Positions 1 through 5,742 are shown, counted from the first letter of the stretch. The stretch is 6,171 bases of DNA from Lachnospiraceae bacterium (GCA_017391465.1 JAFOYH010000006.1:1-6171); one strand, 5' to 3'. Program-made: numbers and translations. The notes: a model not told the origin generated them from the letters alone.

Positions 1-696
1 AAATATCCTATAAATTTAATTAGTTATGAAGGTTGGCGTGACAGTTCAGATAAATTCAAATGGATATGTTCTAGATGTAATAATATTTATCATTTAACTT
101 TACACGAAAAAGTAACTAAAAAATATTATTCATGTCCATATTGTAACAATATATTACCATTACCTGAAGAATCTTTAAAAATTACATATCCAGAGATTGC
201 AGAAGAATGGGAGAGAAGAAATAGACACATTCCAATAGCTTCAAAAGAAATTTACGCCCCATTAATTAGCAAAAACTATGCCAGCAAAAGATATAATACA
301 AGACTATTAGGTTTTTTTAAATGTTCTAAGTGTGGAATAATATACAGAAGAAAAATACAAGATGTAATTGATAAGATTGATTGCGAGTATTGCAATGCCG
401 GAGCTACTAAAACGAATACTATTAAAGTATTCAATGAAGCGGGAATATATGATGAAAATGATTTTATATTGTATTCAGCAAAACAATATCATAATTTTAA
501 ATGTAGTATATGTAATCATACTTACAATGCAAATATATTGGATTGTTTATTAGAACAATATAGTTGTCCTAAATGTGATAATAAAGTAATAAATGAAAAA
601 ACAAATGATTATTACGGTGCGGCGGAGCCGCCAGTCCGGTGTGGCGTGAGCCACCTGTCCGAACTAACGGAGCCACTCCTTGAAATTGCTATTTAG
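1..696 (+). CDS. Zinc-ribbon repeat protein, 5' partial and 3' truncated by IS21 insertion
   Basis: The frame is open from base 1 to a TAG at 694-696. About 201 native codons (to base 605) are followed by a short tail read from the IS21 end. Three modules of paired CxxC knuckles are visible, at visible residues C23/C26-C45/C48, C108/C111-C128/C131 and C168/C171-C189/C192, each expected to bind one zinc. The segment SLKITYPEIAEEW followed by a FKCSKCG knuckle resembles the 'probable zinc-ribbon' repeat family (PF14311/DUF4379 type), whose units have a P-E-LA-EW motif before the cysteines. That family is of unknown function and is common in accessory regions, so I assign no activity. Codon use is very AT-rich, unlike the IS genes to the right. 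The last ~30 residues (from YYGAAEPP on) are encoded by the IS21 terminus and are not native. The true start lies outside the window. Whether the product is stable is unknown. Confidence 0.75.
   Translation, partial: KYPINLISYEGWRDSSDKFKWICSRCNNIYHLTLHEKVTKKYYSCPYCNNILPLPEESLKITYPEIAEEWERRNRHIPIASKEIYAPLISKNYASKRYNTRLLGFFKCSKCGIIYRRKIQDVIDKIDCEYCNAGATKTNTIKVFNEAGIYDENDFILYSAKQYHNFKCSICNHTYNANILDCLLEQYSCPKCDNKVINEKTNDYYGAAEPPVRCGVSHLSELTEPLLEIAI
606..682 (+). repeat. IS21 left terminal repeat array (istB side)
   Basis: Three copies of a GAGCC(A/G)C unit start at 625, 648 and 670 (spacings 23 and 22). The first two continue into a GTCCG block. The 15-base string TGAGCCACCTGTCCG at 647-661 also occurs, inverted, in the right end. 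Multiple terminal repeats of this kind are the known IstA binding sites in IS21-family elements. The outer tip TGATTAT starts at 606. The array lies between the istB stop and the interrupted zinc-ribbon gene. Confidence 0.75.
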
Positions 697-1465
697 CGTG
701 TACTGGATCAAGTCCATAGACCTCTCTCATGGATATATCCTTGGATGGGTCTATACTTTCAATATCGATTTTATATGAATCGTAAGATATACGATCCATG
801 ATTGCATCTGCAAGGGTGCTTTCGCCTCCACAGATTTGCTGATACCATTCTGATTCACGATACTGTGAACAAAAGATAGTTGAACTTCTTTTTCGTCTCT
901 TATGTATGAGTTCAAAGAGATCACGTGCTTCGGATTCGGTCAGTTTCAGCAATAACCATTCATCAATGATCAACAATACCGGATTTGTATATTTCTTAAG
1001 CACATTTACGAAGGTTCCATCTGACCGTGCAGCCTGCAGGTCCAAAAGCAGATCTGGAAGACGGACATATTTTACTGTGTAATACTGCTTGCACGCCTCC
1101 ATGCCAAAAGCACAGGCCATATAGGTCTTACCACTACCGGTTGCGCCGGTAATGAAAATATTTCGGTATTCTGCGATGTATTCACAAGTAGCAAGCCGGG
1201 TGATTAGAGATTTATTGAGTTTGCGACCGGAAATGTAATCGATTGCTGCTATGCTGGCATCCGGCTGTTCCAACTCAGCATTCCGTATTAGTCGTCTTAA
1301 ACGGTTGTTTTTGCGGTTGGTGTATTCAATATCCACCAGCATACCGAAACGATCCTCAAATGGTACTTCTTTCATCGCTGGATCATTCATCTGGATCCGG
1401 AAAGCATCTGCCATTGAAGTCAGACGCATTTCAATCAGTTTGTCAGTTGTACTTTGATTTATCAT
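689..1465 (-). CDS. istB: IS21-family helper ATPase IstB
   Basis: This 258-residue protein has the normal length for IstB. It is an AAA+ ATPase that assembles on DNA and directs the IstA transposase to its target. Visible motifs are Walker A GATGSGKT at residues 107-114, Walker B LLIIDE at 164-169, an FCSQY sensor-like stretch at 198-202 and a candidate arginine finger in AIMDRIS (R225). The N-terminal ~90 residues, rich in charged helices, correspond to the IstB N-terminal domain. The start ATG at 1465 overlaps the istA TGA in an ATGA arrangement. An upstream GGAGG (complement of 1475-1480 region), lying inside the istA 3' end, decides the start, so translational coupling to istA is likely. 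The stop TAG at 689-691 is just inside the left terminal repeats. No frameshift or missing motif was seen. Confidence 0.95.
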   Translation of the reverse strand: MINQSTTDKLIEMRLTSMADAFRIQMNDPAMKEVPFEDRFGMLVDIEYTNRKNNRLRRLIRNAELEQPDASIAAIDYISGRKLNKSLITRLATCEYIAEYRNIFITGATGSGKTYMACAFGMEACKQYYTVKYVRLPDLLLDLQAARSDGTFVNVLKKYTNPVLLIIDEWLLLKLTESEARDLFELIHKRRKRSSTIFCSQYRESEWYQQICGGESTLADAIMDRISYDSYKIDIESIDPSKDISMREVYGLDPVHAK

Positions 1466-3015
1466 GATTTTTTACCTCCGTAGTAGCGGGCACCTCTGGT
1501 AATGCCGCGTGGTCTTATGTTTTCTGTGGAACTGTTGTCAGACATTATTTCTTCTGGATTATCCTTCATGGATACCAGTAGGTTTTTGATGCTTTTATAG
1601 CTTGGGCGTGAACTGAATGTCAGTGCTTTGGCACACACCGTTTCCAGTTTTGCAGGAGAATACTTCTCTGCAAGTTTCAGAAGCCCCATACAGCTTCGGT
1701 AGGATTGTTGTTCCACTCTGCCGGAGGTAAGTATTGCATCAACTACTTTACTTGTACTAATTCCAATCGAATCAGCCCATTTACGGAAACGGTCTCCGTT
1801 CCATTCCAGATATTTCTGATGGTCTGAAGGCATATGTTCCGTTATCGTGGAGTACTGTCCCGGTCGCCCATAGAGGTGTCGATGGGATGCAATTCGACTG
1901 TGATTAAAAAATATTTCAATCGTTGTTTCTGTTATACGCACATCGACCTTTTCTTTGATATACTGAAAAGGCACGGAGTAGTACATCTTGTCTACTGCGA
2001 TGTGATAATTAAACTGGACTGTAGCTTGTTTCCACTCGCACAGTTCAAAAGGTGTAGCAGGCAACGCAGCCAGTAATGGCATTTCTTCCCCAAGAAATAA
2101 ACTAAGCCTGCTACATTCCTTTTTCTGGAACTTTCTAGCATTGTAGGCATCCAGTTTTTCTCTGATAGCTGCATTTAATTCAGTAAGTGAGAAAAACTGT
2201 TCATTTCGAAGGGCTGCGGTAATCCATGTGGATATTTTACCAACAGAACCTTCGACATTAGATTTATCCTTGGGTTTCCGGACTCTTGCCGGAAGAATGG
2301 CGACATTATAGTGCTCTGCCATTTCATGGTATGTTGTATTCAATGCCGGTGTGTACCAGTCACTCTTTTGATGATTGACCGCAGTAGTGCAGTTATCAGA
2401 TACGAGCATAGGTGCGACACCGCCGAAGAATTGATACATGTGGTTGTGAGCTTTGATCCAGTTATTGGTGCGCTCGTTCATAAAAGCTTCCACAAAAGCA
2501 TACTGACTGTAAGTCAGTACACCTACAAAAATCCATGCATCTGTGATTTCACCGGTATCCGGATCAATGATGTGTGCAGGATCACCTGCCCAGTCAACTT
2601 CGATCTGTTCACCAGGATTTCTTGGGATATGCATGGTAGCTCTACGTTTTTCTTCATCCTTTTGGATATAGTAGCAGAACTGGGAATACATCAGAGGTTC
2701 ATCACCGCTCATGCGGCATTCCTCGCAGTATTCTACCCATAAAAGTTTTTTGTTAACACCATTCCGGAGAAGTTCTTTCCGGATGTAGTTGTAGTCAGGC
2801 ATACGTTTATTTGTAGCTGACTTGTCCTTCGGAAACATAATGTTATCAAGGACGTTATCGGTCATATCAAAGTCTAAAGGCCATTTGAGTTGTAACTCAT
2901 CTGCACGCTTGGTGACTTTGGCAACCGTGTTTCTCGAAACACCGCAGCTTGTTGCGATGTTTCGTTCGCTGAATCCCAAGCTTTTCAGTCGAAGGATTTC
3001 TCGATATTTGGTCAT
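1462..3015 (-). CDS. istA: IS21-family DDE transposase IstA
   Basis: The 517-residue product carries an N-terminal helix-turn-helix (about residues 8-36, LKSLGFSERNIATSCGVSRN) expected to bind the terminal repeats. A retroviral-integrase-type (rve) catalytic core follows. The likely DDE triad is D141 in EVDWAG, D207 in MLVSDN and E255 in KDKSNVEGSVG. After the core comes a basic, beta-rich C-terminal region (about residues 330-400, with VDKMYYSVPFQYIKEKVDVR) typical of the Mu/IS21 C-terminal domain. The length is normal for the family. The ATG at 3015 is preceded by AAGGAGGT (complement of 3023-3030) at 7-base spacing, which fixes the start. It overlaps istB by 4 bases and both are probably made from one mRNA. 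The protein carries out donor cleavage and strand transfer; IstB is its partner. Confidence 0.95.
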   Translation of the reverse strand: MTKYREILRLKSLGFSERNIATSCGVSRNTVAKVTKRADELQLKWPLDFDMTDNVLDNIMFPKDKSATNKRMPDYNYIRKELLRNGVNKKLLWVEYCEECRMSGDEPLMYSQFCYYIQKDEEKRRATMHIPRNPGEQIEVDWAGDPAHIIDPDTGEITDAWIFVGVLTYSQYAFVEAFMNERTNNWIKAHNHMYQFFGGVAPMLVSDNCTTAVNHQKSDWYTPALNTTYHEMAEHYNVAILPARVRKPKDKSNVEGSVGKISTWITAALRNEQFFSLTELNAAIREKLDAYNARKFQKKECSRLSLFLGEEMPLLAALPATPFELCEWKQATVQFNYHIAVDKMYYSVPFQYIKEKVDVRITETTIEIFFNHSRIASHRHLYGRPGQYSTITEHMPSDHQKYLEWNGDRFRKWADSIGISTSKVVDAILTSGRVEQQSYRSCMGLLKLAEKYSPAKLETVCAKALTFSSRPSYKSIKNLLVSMKDNPEEIMSDNSSTENIRPRGITRGARYYGGKKS

Positions 3016-3040
3016 AAGTGCGACCTCCTTTATCTGTATT

Positions 3041-3069
3041 CACACCAAGTGGTGTGTATCTACAGTATA
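3041..3069 (-). promoter_or_regulatory. Putative istA promoter -10 with overlapping operator-like palindrome
   Basis: On the minus strand TATACT (complement of 3064-3069) is a plausible -10 box. No convincing -35 lies at the right distance, so the promoter call is weak. Just downstream, 3041-3056 is an inverted repeat CACACCA-AG-TGGTGTG with perfect 7-bp arms, positioned at the expected transcription start and before the ribosome binding site. It could be an operator or a small leader hairpin. No regulator can be named. Confidence 0.35.
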
Positions 3070-3098
3070 AAGGAATCTATGTAATAGAGTCTGCAAAG

Positions 3099-3191
3099 TG
3101 GCTCTGAATTACCGGAATGTCTGGCTCTGTTGAGCCGGTAGCGTGGCTCTCATACTCCGGACAGGTGGCTCAAAGAGTGCCGGTATAATCA
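3099..3191 (-). repeat. IS21 right terminal repeat array (istA side)
   Basis: On the minus strand four GAGCCA units start at 3171, 3149, 3127 and 3104 (spacings 22, 22 and 23). The units at 3171, 3149 and 3127 continue to a CCGG block. The outermost unit matches the left-end string TGAGCCACCTGTCCG exactly. The tip reads TGATTATACCGG from 3191 inwards. These are the presumed transposase binding sites. This end carries one more copy than the left end, and the array lies just upstream of the presumed istA promoter. Confidence 0.75.
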
Positions 3192-3192
3192 T

Positions 3193-3369
3193 TCTACTTA
3201 CCGTAAACTTAACCGCCAGAGAAGCGTATTTCCAAGCGATACAGCGCTTCTGAAAGCTCTGTATCTGGCAACTTTCGACGCTACGAAAAAATGGACAACA
3301 ACGATTCGCAACTGGACAAAAGTCTACGGAGAGATGAGTATCATGTACGAAGGCAGACTTTCGAAATAG
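3193..3369 (+). pseudogene. IS256-family (mutator-type) transposase, C-terminal remnant
   Basis: Frame 3193-3369 encodes 58 residues ending in TAG and contains YRKLNRQRSVFPSD, ATKKWTTTIRNW and SIMYEGRLSK. These match the conserved C-terminal end of IS256-type transposases (R-x-VFP-x-D, KKW-x-x-IRNW, I-M-EGR-L). Full-length members are about 400 residues, so roughly 85% is missing, including most of the catalytic domain. The recognisable homology begins immediately after the inferred IS21 tip at 3191, so the 5' part was removed by, or after, IS21 insertion. The missing part is not present on the other side of the IS21 element within this window. There is no start codon or ribosome binding site of its own, so it is a dead fragment. 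Confidence 0.85.
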
Positions 3370-3387
3370 CTAATAAAGCTCTTTTCT

Positions 3388-3409
3388 ACAGGCGGGAAGC
3401 CTCGCCTGT
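3388..3409. repeat. Inverted repeat downstream of the IS256 remnant
   Basis: ACAGGCG at 3388-3394 and CGCCTGT at 3403-3409 form a perfect 7-bp stem with an 8-base loop, 19 bases after the IS256 stop. There is no run of T immediately after it on either strand, so it is only terminator-like. It probably belongs to the 3' non-coding end of the IS256 element. The rest of 3370-3447 shows no gene, and the IS256 outer end was not resolved. Confidence 0.4.
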
Positions 3410-3447
3410 TCTGTAAACGCAAGATAGCAAGTACCTTGACATTTTAA

Positions 3448-3469
3448 GGTGGCTGCTTTCACAGCCACC
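3448..3469 (-). terminator. Probable intrinsic terminator after tnpC
   Basis: GGTGGCTG (3448-3455) and CAGCCACC (3462-3469) form a perfect 8-bp GC-rich stem with a 6-base loop, starting 5 bases beyond the tnpC stop codon. On the minus strand it is followed by TTAAAATG, a weak U-tract, with A/T pairs extending the stem. Its position at the end of the tnpABC unit fits a terminator. It may also insulate the element from outside transcription. Confidence 0.55.
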
Positions 3470-3474
3470 AAAAT

Positions 3475-5088
3475 TTATGATTTGCGAATCTCTGCCGGTA
3501 AATTTTCTGACCATGGCAGAAGATTTTCTAAGAAAGAACAATTCGTATCATCCATGTGTTTTGGAATCTCTTCCAAAAGATACTGCACATAATCGTATGG
3601 TTTCAGGTTGTTGGCTTTTGCGGTCTCTACAATGCTGTAAATAATCGCTGATGTTTTGGCACCGTTGATTGTATCAATCATCTGCCAGTTCTTCTTACCA
3701 ACACAGAATCCCCGGATTGCTCTTTCGGATGCATTATTATCAATAGGAACTTCTCCATCTTCGAGAAATACTCTCAGATAGCGTTCCTGATTCAGTGCAT
3801 AGCTGACCGCATCTCCGAAGGTATCCTTTTTAGATACTTTCAGAGTTTTAATGTACGCAAAAAACGCATCCACAAGAGGTTTTACAACCGCTTGCCGCTG
3901 CTTAAGTCGTTCTTCGGAAGAAAGGTCATTCAGCTTGTTTTCTTCCCGATAGATTGCCTGTATCTGCTTCATGAGCAGGAATGATTCGGATTCCTTTCTG
4001 AAAGGTTCTTCAATTGTATTCAGTGCATCATTAAACCTGCGACGACAATGAACCCAGCAACCCGCAATGGTCAGTTCTTCAAGCTCTTTTTCAAGAGTAT
4101 GGTATACCTGATAACCATCTGTTAAACAGATACCATTGTATCCTTTCAGAAATTCCCTTGGATGAGATGCATTTCTTGTCAGCTGATACTCATAAAGGAC
4201 GATCTGCTTATCTTTATACAGATGACCGGATCGGTAAACCCACATATAACTTTTTGAACCGGCTTTACGTCCATCATGGTTTACGAGAACCGGAGTTTCA
4301 TCTGCCTGGATCACATGGTATTTATAGAGTTCTTTATGAAGATAATCATATAAAACTGACAGATACTCTTCACCGAGGCGGATGCACCAGTTTGCCATGT
4401 TCTGTCTTGTAATACTAAGACCATAGCGCTGGAATTCCTGTTCCAAACGGTATAAAGGTACTGCGTTGACATATTTTCCATTAATGATTGCAGCGGCCAA
4501 TGAAGGTGATACCAGGCTTCCGTGTAATAATCCCTTTGGATGCTCTGCCTTAACCATATGTCCGTCAGCTTTACTTGCATATACACCGATATGGTGTTCT
4601 TCTACTTCGACCTTTGCGGGTACAAAGTTGTATCTTTTGGAGACTGCATCCGGAAGTTGTTTCCAGCCACCGGCACCAAACTCAGCTTCCAATTCTGAAT
4701 CTGACATATAGTGATCAATACGTTTTACCGGAATACCGGCTAAATCAGCTTCTTTTTTACCTTTACGCTTTGGCTGTTTCTGAACTTCCAGCGTTTCCGG
4801 TTCAGCAGCATCCAGATCGCATACAGCCTCTGCCTCATTGAAGAATACGATATTTCCGTTTTCTTCGCGGAAACTGATCTGACTGAAATCATCCATTTTT
4901 TCGGATGATCTGCCAAAACGGTCATGTTTTGCAAGAATGATCTGCTCCATCATCTTCTGCATTTTTTCGTTCGTAGCATGAAGTTCCTTTGTTAAGGCTT
5001 CAAGCTGCTCCTGTTGCTGCAGGAGAAGATGAATAAGAAACGACTTATCAACTGTATTTAATTGTTCTTCTGTATACTTGATTGCCAT
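3475..5088 (-). CDS. tnpC: IS66-family transposase TnpC
   Basis: A 537-residue DDE transposase of normal IS66 length. Residues ~20-50 are a Leu/Gln-rich coiled coil, followed by the family motif AKHDRFGRSSEK (53-64). A Lys-rich linker sits at 104-112. The catalytic domain follows from about 190 (SLVSPSLAAAIINGKYVN), with D263 in QADETP, D324 in CLTDGYQ and E455 in NNASERAIR as the likely triad. GCWVHCRRRF (343-352) and GFCVGKKNW (460-468) are further family signatures. A C-terminal tail (about 495-530, KPYDYVQYLLEEIPK) matches the IS66 C-terminal region. The zf-IS66 segment (about 115-185) keeps its surroundings (KRYNFVPAKVEVEEH) but has no cysteines. The ATG at 5088 is preceded by GTGAGG about 7 bases upstream. 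It acts with TnpA and TnpB in transposition and appears to have its own promoter. Confidence 0.95.
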   Translation of the reverse strand: MAIKYTEEQLNTVDKSFLIHLLLQQQEQLEALTKELHATNEKMQKMMEQIILAKHDRFGRSSEKMDDFSQISFREENGNIVFFNEAEAVCDLDAAEPETLEVQKQPKRKGKKEADLAGIPVKRIDHYMSDSELEAEFGAGGWKQLPDAVSKRYNFVPAKVEVEEHHIGVYASKADGHMVKAEHPKGLLHGSLVSPSLAAAIINGKYVNAVPLYRLEQEFQRYGLSITRQNMANWCIRLGEEYLSVLYDYLHKELYKYHVIQADETPVLVNHDGRKAGSKSYMWVYRSGHLYKDKQIVLYEYQLTRNASHPREFLKGYNGICLTDGYQVYHTLEKELEELTIAGCWVHCRRRFNDALNTIEEPFRKESESFLLMKQIQAIYREENKLNDLSSEERLKQRQAVVKPLVDAFFAYIKTLKVSKKDTFGDAVSYALNQERYLRVFLEDGEVPIDNNASERAIRGFCVGKKNWQMIDTINGAKTSAIIYSIVETAKANNLKPYDYVQYLLEEIPKHMDDTNCSFLENLLPWSENLPAEIRKS

Positions 5089-5113
5089 AAATGAACCTCA
5101 CTTTCTGAGGTCT

Positions 5114-5122
5114 ATTATAGCA
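5114..5122 (-). promoter_or_regulatory. Extended -10 promoter for tnpC
   Basis: The minus strand reads TGCTATAAT (complement of 5114-5122), a perfect extended -10 box, about 25 bases before the tnpC ATG. A poor -35 (TGGCAT, complement of 5137-5142) lies 17 bases upstream, and an extended -10 can compensate for it. Transcription would start near 5107. The leader would include CCTCA-GAAAG-TGAGG (5096-5110), a 5-bp hairpin that covers the GTGAGG ribosome binding site and could limit translation of tnpC. Confidence 0.5.
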
Positions 5123-5146
5123 AAAATGGCAGGTATATGCCATTTT
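5123..5146. repeat. 9-bp hairpin AAAATGGCA / TGCCATTTT
   Basis: Perfect arms at 5123-5131 and 5138-5146 enclose the 6-base loop GGTATA. On the minus strand the second arm runs into TTTTTG, so it may act as an intrinsic terminator of the tnpAB transcript directly before the tnpC promoter. On the plus strand it also ends in TTTT. It overlaps the -35 position of the tnpC promoter, so it could instead be a protein binding site. Confidence 0.5.
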
Positions 5147-5175
5147 CGTATACTGTTACCTTCGTCATTTTGACG

Positions 5176-5242
5176 GTGGATAACATTCCTAAATACCTGA
5201 TAATAATGATTGAATTTTCAGATATTTATGATTGTTATCCAC
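5176..5242. repeat. 67-base imperfect palindrome with DnaA-box-like arms
   Basis: Bases 5176-5200 can pair with 5218-5242 in perfect register, 22 of 25 positions, leaving a 17-base AT-rich loop. The outer arms are an exact 10-bp inverted repeat, GTGGATAACA and TGTTATCCAC. The inner arms AAATACCTGA and TCAGATATTT differ at one pair. It could form a cruciform in DNA or a long hairpin in the tnpAB transcript. It has no T-tract typical of a terminator. Confidence 0.65.
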
Positions 5243-5243
5243 A
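5235..5243 (+). promoter_or_regulatory. DnaA-box consensus match TTATCCACA
   Basis: The 9-mer equals the classical DnaA-box consensus used in Escherichia coli and Bacillus. It forms part of the right arm of the 67-base palindrome. The left arm gives an inverted near match, TTATCCACC (complement of 5175-5183, 8 of 9). Whether DnaA binds here is not known; the match could be a by-product of the palindrome. Confidence 0.4.
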
Positions 5244-5246
5244 AAC

Positions 5247-5302
5247 TTAAAAGCCTGTTCGTGATTACAAACATTTAAAAGCTGAACAGACTTTTTAAAT
5301 GT
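5247..5302. repeat. Mutually exclusive stem arms in the tnpB-tnpC spacer
   Basis: Three arms share one partner. TTAAAAGCCTGTTC (5247-5260) can pair with GAACAGACTTTTTAA (5284-5298). ACATTTAAAAG (5271-5281) can pair with CTTTTTAAATGT (5291-5302). The two stems use overlapping parts of the third arm, so only one can form fully, or a pseudoknot-like fold results if the partial CTGTTC/GAACAG pairing persists. TTAAAAGC also occurs as a direct repeat at 5247 and 5275. Confidence 0.5.
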
Positions 5303-5308
5303 GGATAA
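5300..5308 (-). promoter_or_regulatory. Second DnaA-box consensus match (inverted)
   Basis: The minus strand of 5300-5308 reads TTATCCACA, a second perfect match, 56 bases from the first and in opposite orientation. It overlaps the outer end of the ACATTTAAAAG / CTTTTTAAATGT inverted repeat. Functional binding is an inference from sequence only. Confidence 0.4.
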
Positions 5309-5379
5309 TGAAAAATTTTATATTGCACAGAAAGAATCCGATGATTTACCGGGAATTTATTTTCTATGTTTTGCACAAA

Positions 5380-5742
5380 TCACATGGCAAAAGAAGTTTC
5401 CCTTACTTCTTCGATTGGATGTTTGGCGACGATCTCCAATCCCTGCATCAGCATACGATACTGCTCAGGGGTAATTTCCAAGGCTTCAGTAACGGTACGT
5501 GGCCATCGGAAGTTTCCGTTTTCTATACGTTTATAGAGTAAAAGGAAACCATCCCCTTCCCAGATCAGACCCCGGATGCGATCGGTTCGTTTGCCACAGA
5601 ATAGGAATAATGTATTTTTGTCATACGGGTCAAGGTTGAACTGGAAGCGTATGATTCTGGCAAGACCATCAATACCTTTCCTCATATCGGTGCACCCCGG
5701 GGCTATGTAGACCTTTTTGAAACCTGTACCGTCATTGAGCAT
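5380..5742 (-). CDS. tnpB: IS66-family accessory protein TnpB (Orf2)
   Basis: A 120-residue protein of normal length for the IS66 Orf2 family (PF05717). Signature stretches are DMRKGIDGLA (19-28), LFLFCGKRTDRIRGL (45-59) and WEGDGFLLLYKRIENGNFRW (61-80), followed by a C-terminal helical part with TPEQYRMLMQGLE. The family is required for transposition of IS66 elements, but its biochemical role is not settled. The ATG at 5742 lies inside the end of tnpA, giving an 11-base overlap, and is preceded by AGGAGC (complement of 5751-5756) at 8 bases, so translation is probably coupled to tnpA. It is followed by the 291-base spacer before tnpC. This TnpB is unrelated to the RNA-guided nuclease TnpB of IS200/IS605. 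Confidence 0.93.
   Translation of the reverse strand: MLNDGTGFKKVYIAPGCTDMRKGIDGLARIIRFQFNLDPYDKNTLFLFCGKRTDRIRGLIWEGDGFLLLYKRIENGNFRWPRTVTEALEITPEQYRMLMQGLEIVAKHPIEEVRETSFAM

Larger units (their letters stand above)
606..3191 (-). mobile_element. IS21-family insertion sequence (istA-istB)
   Basis: The element contains an istA/istB pair read leftwards and is bounded by matching ends. The left end begins TGATTATTACGG at 606. The reverse complement of the right end begins TGATTATACCGG at 3191. Both start with TG, as is usual for IS21-family tips. Inside each end lies an array of GAGCCAC repeats spaced 22-23 bp. The resulting length of 2586 bp fits the family. No direct target duplication is seen: the bases before 606 read ACAAA and those after 3191 read TTCTACTT. 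This suggests rearrangement after insertion, or loss of one original flank. Both genes are intact, so the element could be active. The end coordinates are inferred from the matched TGATTAT tips. Confidence 0.8.
5089..5379. other. Structured 291-base non-coding spacer between tnpB and tnpC
   Basis: No convincing gene lies here; the only plus-strand frame (from 5299) runs into antisense tnpB and lacks family features. The spacer is AT-rich and carries a promoter for tnpC, a 9-bp hairpin, a 67-base imperfect palindrome, two alternative stems and DnaA-box-like 9-mers, each listed separately. IS66 elements usually have tnpB and tnpC close together, so a spacer of this size with this much symmetry is unusual. 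Its role is unknown. Confidence 0.7.

Noticed and set aside
368..553. Short plus-strand frame overlapping the zinc-ribbon gene
   Set aside because: It is a shifted frame of the zinc-ribbon gene with no domain and a composition typical of AT-rich shadow frames.
625..680. CRISPR-like direct repeats at both IS21 ends
   Set aside because: The units are short, imperfect, tightly spaced at 22-23 bp and inverted between the two ends, as expected for IS21 transposase sites; there are no spacers or cas genes.
469..696. Internal ATG as start of a separate 75-residue zinc-binding protein
   Set aside because: It is in frame with the longer zinc-ribbon reading frame that is open from base 1, so it is an internal methionine and not a new gene.
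2311..2742. Plus-strand open frame of 143 codons inside istA
   Set aside because: It is fully antisense to the catalytic core of istA, whose motifs are intact; the open frame is a by-product of istA codon use.
5176..5308. Replication origin suggested by DnaA-box matches
   Set aside because: There is no dnaA, rep or parAB gene nearby, and the sites lie inside an insertion sequence; two or three boxes alone do not make an origin.
5299..5541. Plus-strand open frame of 80 codons crossing the spacer and tnpB
   Set aside because: Most of it is antisense to the well-supported tnpB, it has no ribosome binding site of note, and its sequence matches no family I recognise.
5380..5742. RNA-guided nuclease TnpB with an omega RNA in the adjacent spacer
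   Set aside because: This TnpB is the 120-residue IS66 Orf2 protein with no RuvC motifs, so the structured spacer cannot be explained as an omega RNA.
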